Shown here: piece by piece, positions 57,788 to 64,000 of the stretch
Numbering within the stretch: the first letter of the stretch is position 1
Layout of the letters: each line of letters starts with the position of its first letter
NCBI GenBank assembly: GCA_037576215.1
Contig: JBANDB010000006.1
Span: 248,001-312,000, forward strand
Direction: 5' to 3'
Source of the DNA: Armillaria gallica
Taxonomy: Eukaryota > Basidiomycota > Agaricomycetes > Agaricales > Physalacriaceae
Length of the DNA stretch: 64,000 bases
Made by a program: the position numbers and the translations under genes
Notes under the pieces: generated by a model
What the model saw: only the letters and a program-made list of their open reading frames with translations
Database searches by the model: none
What the model was told of the DNA's origin: nothing

Positions 57788-58223
57788 TGATGATTGCCTT
57801 GGGGGAAGTCCTGATCTGCTTTCATCCACTTACCCCCCAATACCCTTTCTTTATCCCAACATAACCTATATTTTATATCCATCATTACTTCTTTGCTGGT
57901 CAAGACCTCTTCCCCATATGCCATTCTCATCTCTTATTCCATTGTAGAAGTCCTTTTAGATCTGCTTCATCCCTTCATTCCTTCTCCACCACCAGCTAAT
58001 GTTTGAGGTACTTAATACCTTGTTACTACCTCCACAGACACTCATAGAATATGCCAAAATTATGGTCCTAATACTGGATAACGCATTACGTTCGCTAAGA
58101 GCCTCAAAGCGCAGCTTTCCAAATATCACATTCAAAAGGACTCTAAAAGTACAATATTGTGGCACCGATTGCATCCAGGCAATACTCGTACACTTCCTGC
58201 TTAACTTCAGACCACCACGCCAC

Positions 58224-58508
58224 TCAAAGATCAATGCTCTTCCCTCCGGGCTGAGCGATCCTCCCGCCGGCTCCGAAGCCCTTGTGCTCTGGTTGAATGT
58301 CCCTCGTGGGCCGATTAGCTTCGGCTTTGTGGTGCGCAAACTCCCGCATCTTCTTCTCGTTCTCGAGATAGCCATGCTGCTTCTTGTCTTTCTTCGGCGG
58401 CAGCTCCTCCTGGTGGTGCGGATCATGCCGTTCTTCGCCCGCAGCGGGAGGTCCGGTTGGCCTTGGGTAGTCCAAGACGGTGTCGTCGACGGCTCTGGCC
58501 GGTGTTGG
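58224..58508 (-). CDS. Conserved-looking small protein, C-terminal exon (partial model)
   Basis: On - an open stretch rich in charged residues ends PEHKGFGAGGRIAQPGGKSIDL before the stop at 58224. The Gly-rich terminal motif looks constrained and resembles small basidiomycete proteins of unknown role. There is no in-frame ATG: the stretch is closed upstream by a TGA, and an acceptor-like cttgaag lies there, so a first exon further up (58.56-58.74 kb) is likely but I could not fix it. The other frames of this region are its shadows. Confidence 0.4.
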   Translation of the reverse strand, partial: PTPARAVDDTVLDYPRPTGPPAAGEERHDPHHQEELPPKKDKKQHGYLENEKKMREFAHHKAEANRPTRDIQPEHKGFGAGGRIAQPGGKSIDL

Positions 58509-58739
58509 TTCAATCGTCCTTCAAGCGGAGAGAGTGAACCGGCAATAGAGAGAGAATTGAAGATACTAACGATGTATCGACGTGTGGTTTATGCCTTGCG
58601 GAGAGCGACAGACGACGGCCTCCGACTTTCACTGCACAGGCAGAGAAAGTATGATATCATCGTACACTGGGACCCACAAGTTAATGAACAACGGACTTGC
58701 CTGCGGGCGGGTGCGGTATCGAGACCTCTGGCATAGTTG

Positions 58740-59417
58740 CTGAAGTGACTGGAGATAACGAGGGGAAGGCGTCCGTTATAGTCTGTTATATAGCCAACGG
58801 TTCACGTGTCGAGATCAAGCCTGGAACTGAATGGATCATGGGTCGCAATGATGAAACAGCGAGCGTCACTGTCGAATCCAGGCCAACGGTAGTCGAACGA
58901 CAGTTTCAATGTTAGAAGAACGTTTGATTGATGTCCAGAACCCATTTGTACACCACTCGCGAGGAAGCTGGGACTGTTCTATAGTTAATTAGCTCCGGAC
59001 GAAAGAAGAGCATGTTCTCGTCGAAGTGAGCATGTTTCGAAGCGAAGGAATTGGTAGATATTGAGCAGGTTGACGCGACGGGCCAGGTATGTGTGTGTAA
59101 CACGATACATCGAGGCCAAGGTTGACATTTTCGTGTCTAAATATGGCCCATTCTTCAAATTCCCACAGCTATCTTCAAATTCTCACGACAATCAAGTTTT
59201 CGCGGCGATCACAGGCTTGATCACGAACCACCATCTCCACTGCATATCCCCTGCTTTTTCGTGTTGCTCTACGATCTGCTCAAGGCTGGACGCTTCGGGT
59301 CCTATATGCCAACGAGCGAGCCGTGTACAGGTGAGAAGTTACATACAACTCGGCCGAGAAAATCTGAAGCAACGACGTTCCAGAGCAACCTCCCATGTAA
59401 CCGCGCAGGTTCGTACG
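58740..59417. other. Intergenic / promoter of the poly(A)-polymerase gene
   Basis: Contains a block (about 59180-59260) that matches the 5' flanks of the two poly(A)-polymerase pseudogenes in reverse orientation. No other gene recognised. Confidence 0.45.
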
Positions 59418-60901
59418 ATGACCTCGTCAGCCTCAGATCTACCAGAATCGGTGTGCACGCCATGGATGCCTCTTGCTCAACCCACCCCCTTCCGTGATTT
59501 AGATCACAGGTATGGTTATGTCTCTAGATTTGTTCTCGACACTTACGACCAACAGACTCCATGAAGAAATCATCGCTTACTCTACTTATGCCCAACCAAC
59601 CCCTGAGGAAGCACATATACGCGAAAAAGTCTTTCGCTACATTGAAAACGCAGTCAGGGGCACTATTCCTGGGAGCCGCGTCGGGGTATTTGGAAGCGTC
59701 GTGACTGGGTTGACTATTCCCGTTCCGTATGTTCTCGAGTACATTCCTTCTTCCTTCAAGTTTATTTCAATACTAGGGACTTGGATCTCGCCATCGTAGC
59801 AGAACGTATGACAACGAACCGTGATATCAAGAGACAGCTGTTCAGACTGCGGGACAACTTCCAGCGCGGACGGCTCATCGATGACGCCCAGGTGCGGTTT
59901 CACGCGAAGGTACCGATTGTGAAGTTCACTACGCGTCCGGAGTACGGTATGTCCTTCTTCGTCTGTCGCATTCACGCCCCCCCTCAACAATTGATAGGCT
60001 CGATAAGCGTGGACATTGGTGTGAACAACACCGATGGCATACACGTCGCGGAAATGATTAAAGAGTACCTGGCACGCATGCCTGAACTGAGACACTTGGC
60101 GCTTGTCGTGAAGGGACTCCTCGCCCGGTCTAGCTTCAACGATCCCGCTTATGGGGGTTTGGGAAGTTATGCGGTTGTTTGCATGTGTATCAGCTTCTTG
60201 CAGGTGAGGGTCTCTGGCGAAGCATATACAGTATTCTGATCATGTTAGATTAATCCACCTTCGGAGTCCCTGGGGAAAGTCCTAACTGACATGCTTCACT
60301 ACTACGGTGTTTCATTCCCATACGAAACATCGTATATCTCTGTGAGAGAAGGACAGGTTTTGCTCAAGTCGAGTGCGGCGTGGTGTGGAACTGGCGATAA
60401 GCTCGTCATTCAGTGTTTGAAGAATCCGGGTAAGACGATGTCTTCTTTTCGTGTCGATTACTGACGCTGCTCACTAGACAAGAACATAGCCGCATCGGTG
60501 GGTCGCGCAGCGCGGTTGCGTGAAATCTTTAAAGATGCCTATGCAAAGCTTTTGGAGGCAACCATCGAAGACCCCGTGGTACTCGGTACAATTGTAGGCT
60601 ACCCGCAGAGCGTATGTTCATCTTACTTTCAAATTCACTTCCGTTCTCACGTTCTACGTAGGTGCTTGACCATCGGGCGGCTATCAAGTCGCTGGTCGAG
60701 GCACAGCCGCCTTCCATTCGGGCACCAGGACGCAATCGTCGCGACAGCAGGGACGATTCGAGTTACCGAAGGGAGCCCAGTCGTCGTGACGAAAGATATA
60801 CCAACCGGGATTTTGATCCTCGCAGTAATGGAGAGCGGACGCATGGTAATCGGAGTGGAGGAAATTTTAGAGACAACCGAGCAAGATATCCAAAAACGTG
60901 A
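59418..60901 (+). CDS. Trf4/5-type (Cid14-like) non-canonical poly(A) RNA polymerase
   Basis: Exons 59418-59509, 59556-59726, 59777-59946, 59998-60203, 60249-60429, 60478-60611, 60662-60901; 1194 nt, 397 aa. TPWM and RLHEEIIAYSTYAQPTPEE open the domain. The nucleotidyltransferase site is FGSVVTGLTIPVPDLDL (G77-S78, D89, D91), with the third Asp in SVDIGVNN (D150). The central domain has LVVKGLLARSSFNDPAYGGL, and the PAP-associated domain ends near GRAARL. An Arg/Asp/Ser-rich tail follows. Enzymes of this type add short oligo(A) tails to nuclear RNAs, in TRAMP, for exosome decay. The start is tentative, as the frame is open further upstream; the protein is shorter than many family members. Two pseudogene copies exist at 5.4 and 48.6 kb. 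Confidence 0.82.
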
Positions 60902-63433
60902 AGGAATGAAACGGTCTCTTTTTGTGTACATATGGACCGTAGAATGGTTCTTCTTGGACGTGACGACTTGCTGTACATCTTATCCCAATATCCAGGCCAG
61001 GCTATGGAGCGGTATAGGATGAACGGATGTGAAGCTACTTAGGTTGCATCCCATTGTCGCAGAAGCGCAGAGTATAGATATGATGCCGTCTTGAAGTTTA
61101 CCAGGAAGTGAGATCAAAAGTCGAGCACGCAATCGAATGGCACTGTTTTATCCATAATTCAGAGAATGAAACGAGTCAAAGAAAGGGTAAAGTCGGACCA
61201 TTTGTGCCGATATTATTTAAATAATTACTTCCCGAGTCTAGACCCTAAATACTATCGTTGCGCTTAGGTTGCCAGTCCCTTCAACCAATACCCCAACCGA
61301 TGGCTATGAATAGACCCGGCGAAACATGCCCACAATACCAACCGCGCGAATACGAAAGGGGAGTAGCAGAGGAAAGACTACGAGAGGAGTTGGTAGTAAT
61401 GAGACGCGAACTCTTCAAGGAGAACATCCCAGGATGGTCGCTCCTCTCACCTCAGGCCTTGATGCCTACGACTCTCCTTGAACGCATTACCGTCAGCTCT
61501 CCACGTTAGACGACGTGGAAAGGGAGCTCACTAGGGCATATGCCGACATTTGGGGCCCTCGTATTCCGGAACTCGTTGGGGAATGTTCTGTCTGGTGCAC
61601 GACAAGGTCAACTGAGGTTGCCGCGCTTCTGTATATATTGACGGGTAACCCAAATAACAGAAAATAGAAATAGATTAGGACAAGTAATGTACGAAGTTCC
61701 GTTCCGAGAGTCGCCGTCATTCAGAGCGGTATTTGTGGTTTACCGACCAATCCACTGGGTTCCCACGGCCAGTTAGCTGCCATGCCGTCCCATGCCGAGC
61801 AGTTAACTGCCACTTCCTTATAGGGAATGCGAGTTCGTTAGCTGCTCCCGGGCTCAATTTGTGGATTTGGGCCTCGATAATCAGTACTTTATATCTAATA
61901 CATGATTATAATACTTGAGAGGTCTTCTCATCAGAATTTATTTCCTCGCTGGTGAGAAATAGACATCGGGCAGTTAACTGCCATGCTTCGTCAGCCAAGT
62001 TAACTGCCATCGGTCCGATCCGGTCCGACAGTTAACTGCCGTTTGGCTCGTCGACGTTCACTGTGTTCTCTCTCTTGCCCTGTTTACATCAACACTAACA
62101 GAAAAATAAGTGATATACTTAGGATGGTCTCTTATTAGTTTCCTTTAATAAATGCTCTCATTTTGCTCATGTCTGACCACCCTAGTAGTCCTCAGAGCCG
62201 CCTGCATTCACTGCTTCCATTGGTCCAGGATCATGAATTTGAAGCCTTCAGTTTCAAGGGAAAGTATTTATGAGAATAGGTCCAACTCTTCCAATAATTA
62301 AGATAGCGTACTCATCATAAATCTGAATATTGGTCTTCCAATAGTCTCTTAAGTCTCTCAGACGGATTATGGCACCTCAAAATATTATGAAATGCAGGAC
62401 AGCATCGAACACTCTGTATTTTATCCCGCAGAATGTATCATGGGCGCGGCGCATGCGCCGCACCTCCCGGTGGAGGTTCTTGACTGGTCCCGGGATTAAA
62501 CTTCAGCTCGGTGTAAATTTACATTGCAGTATCTATGTATGAATAATTTAAATTTCTACTGAAAAGAACTTTATTTCCTTCAAAATAGAGGCAAAATTTC
62601 GCTGTTGTTGCGAGATAGACGAGTCGACAATTTCACTAAACACTGTGGCTGTGAAGGCGAATATGGTATGGGAACCGCTGACTAACCTTCCTTTTTTGCA
62701 TTCTTTTTCGTTCAAATTTGGATGGGGATACCCAGCGTATTGAACGGAAAACCGTATTTGTTGATTAGTACAGAAAGAAAGAGGGTTTCGGGTAGTCGGC
62801 TACCGCCGAAGCCCAATGAATCCGGGATAGTGACCGCCATTGATGTCGCGGCACTTCTGTTCATATAAACATTGGTACTAGGGCGGCCATAGAAACAATG
62901 TCGATACGGCGCTTTGCTCTGTAAGTAGACGTTGTGACATCCCTGTTCATTCTAAGATCAAGCAGTTCCCGTCTTGAACAAGAAGCCAAGGATATGTTGA
63001 TCAGTTGAATGACTCGGCCAAACCATTCAAGGGTTGCCTGTGGTGCCGTGCCCACCGAAAATAAGAGCAGAGGTCAAGTTGAGCTAGAAAAGGGATGCGA
63101 GATAATAGCGGAGCCTCATGCTTGATACCTAAAACAAACGGTGAGCGATTCGTAGCGGTAGTGATGATAAGGAACATACCGGAACGGGACCCTGTCGAAA
63201 GTCGACCAATAGTACACCGACCATGACAACGTTCTTAGGCACAGGCAAGTCATGGTAATAAAACAACTCTCATTCGTCGACCCGTCATGCGTGTAAAGAA
63301 AGTATTTTCAAAGTAAAACTATGCATATCAGTTACTTTGTCTGCGAGCTGCAATGTTCATGAGCATGCTTCCAGAGCGGAGCGAAGGACTGCAGCCTCAC
63401 CAGTATAATGATTACCAGTAAGGCTGCTGTTGT
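60902..63433. other. Intergenic, with a palindromic motif cluster
   Basis: No coding frame on either strand has a family signature. The cluster at 61771-62040 is listed separately. The stretch 62.1-63.4 kb shows nothing recognisable. Confidence 0.45.
61771..62040. repeat. Cluster of GTTAACTGCC palindromic motifs
   Basis: Six copies or near-copies of agttaactgcc occur in 270 bp: 61771 (agttagctgcc), 61801, about 61837 (partial), 61971, 61998 and 62030. The one at 61969-61982, ggcagttaactgcc, is a perfect 14-bp palindrome. They share one orientation by their longer context (followed by at or act). This could be a binding-site array or the subterminal repeats of a transposon. Confidence 0.75.
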
Positions 63434-63903
63434 TTATGACGACTTTGGGTACAACTCATCCTTGGTTAGAATGCCTTGGACCCCGGTAATGAGCCGCGCT
63501 GCAGAAGTAGAAAAAAAAACTCCAACATACCAAGCTCCTCCCTAAGCGGCTTCAGTTCTTCCAAATACGCCTCGTATTGCGCCTTGTTTTCAACCTTCTC
63601 GCTGACACCCTCAAAAATCCTGACAGCAGTCGAGTAGTCGTTCACCCTCCTAGCAGCCTTAACAGCAGCCTCGATGACAGCCGGGCTGGGGACGAGGTCG
63701 TGGGCGAAGCAGTTGTTGAGACCGCGCTGGAGCTCGAAGAGGTCCTCAGCGTTCTGGAAGAAGGTCACGTAGCGTTCCGAGAAAGCCTCGAAGGACTCTT
63801 GGTGGGCGTGGGCGTAACGGACGGGGGTGGTGCGAGGGACGGCGGCGACCTTGAGGGCCGGGCGGGATGCGAGGCGGAGGACGGGAAGGATTTGAGAGCG
63901 CAT
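63434..63903 (-). CDS. COX6: Cytochrome c oxidase subunit 6 (COX5A homologue)
   Basis: Two exons on -: 63903-63531 and 63474-63434; 414 nt, 137 aa. The basic N-terminus (MRSQILPVLRLASRPALKVA) is a mitochondrial presequence. The mature part has ESFEAFSERYVTFF, DLFELQRGLNNCF, DLVPSPAVIEAAVKAARRVN and YLEELKPLREELGILTKDEL, the conserved COX6/COX5A core. The intron acceptor ccaag at 63475-63479 was chosen because it joins Glu-Leu-Gly to Ile-Leu-Thr-Lys-Asp-Glu-Leu-Tyr-Pro, as in the family. It is a nuclear-encoded peripheral subunit of respiratory complex IV on the matrix side. Confidence 0.92.
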
Positions 63904-64000
63904 TTTACGGCACTACAGTCGACGACAGAGTTAGGTGATAAGAGACGGGAGGGAGGGCTGGCGCTCTATTGATCATTGTTTGCCACAGGGTAAGATCGGG

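Larger units (their letters stand above)
54000..58060. other. CpG-depleted island
   Basis: CG dinucleotides almost disappear between about 54.0 and 58.06 kb, while they are frequent on both sides. Exons 3 and 4 of the 7-TM gene inside it contain none, while exon 3 of its paralogue at 36062-36294 contains about a dozen. AT content is also higher. The island contains a foldback element and an intact 7-TM gene. Confidence 0.8.

Noticed and set aside
57956..58513. A 185-codon frame on - and a 245-codon frame at 57999-58736 on +
   Set aside because: Both overlap the better-supported frame ending at 58224 (Gly-rich conserved-looking end) and read as its shadows.

Overview
The window is nuclear DNA of a filamentous basidiomycete, most likely an Agaricomycete. 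The evidence is dense genes cut by many introns of about 50 nt with GT..AG ends, micro-exons of 11-19 nt, a GH128 glucanase, F-box genes, and an expanded seven-pass membrane family whose tail motif (LVGRxAAGHARPDDSW) I associate with mushroom genomes. There is no prokaryotic signal: no operons, ribosome-binding sites or CRISPR. All coordinates below come from splice models built by hand; exon sums and phases close in frame for every gene I call intact.

Layout. (1) 1 to about 30.0 kb is a large direct tandem duplication. Copy A is 1-16.8 kb, truncated by the window edge. Copy B is 16.8-28.2 kb. Copy C is 28.2 to about 30.0 kb and shows only the start of a third unit. Each full unit carries a broken 2-oxoglutarate (2OG) oxygenase fragment, a seven-pass membrane (7-TM) gene on +, and an intact secreted GH128 glucanase on -, with much decayed sequence between. 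Copy A also holds a composite insert of about 5.8 kb (2.15-7.98 kb) built from a LINE fragment, a poly(A)-polymerase pseudogene, a PHD-like fragment and a copied promoter. Copies A and B differ by clean transposon insertions, so each serves as the empty site for the other. (2) 30-39.2 kb: a 2OG-oxygenase pseudogene, a 7-TM gene and an intact 2OG-oxygenase gene. (3) 39.5-42.9 kb: a conserved head-to-head pair, a TPR protein (-) and an APC15-like acidic protein (+). (4) 43.2-47.9 kb: an intact F-box gene and a second F-box gene broken by a frameshift, a stop and a 1.3-kb insertion. (5) 48.6-51 kb: a poly(A)-polymerase pseudogene and another intact 7-TM gene. (6) About 54-58 kb: a CpG-poor island holding a foldback element and a fifth, intact 7-TM gene. 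(7) 58-64 kb: an intact Trf4/5-type poly(A) polymerase, a palindromic motif cluster and COX6.

How the parts relate. Housekeeping functions (APC15-like, TPR, Trf4-like, COX6) flank or interrupt a fast-evolving zone of segmental duplications, DNA transposons and lineage-specific families. In that zone 7-TM and 2OG-oxygenase genes lie next to each other repeatedly, at every stage of decay. I saw no evidence of a biosynthetic pathway or of a defence system of known type. The most unusual signals are the 7-TM/2OG expansion, the CpG desert around an intact gene, two foldback elements both 612 bp long with 3-bp target duplications, and an intron in 7-TM copy A that a 1-bp deletion has made readable.
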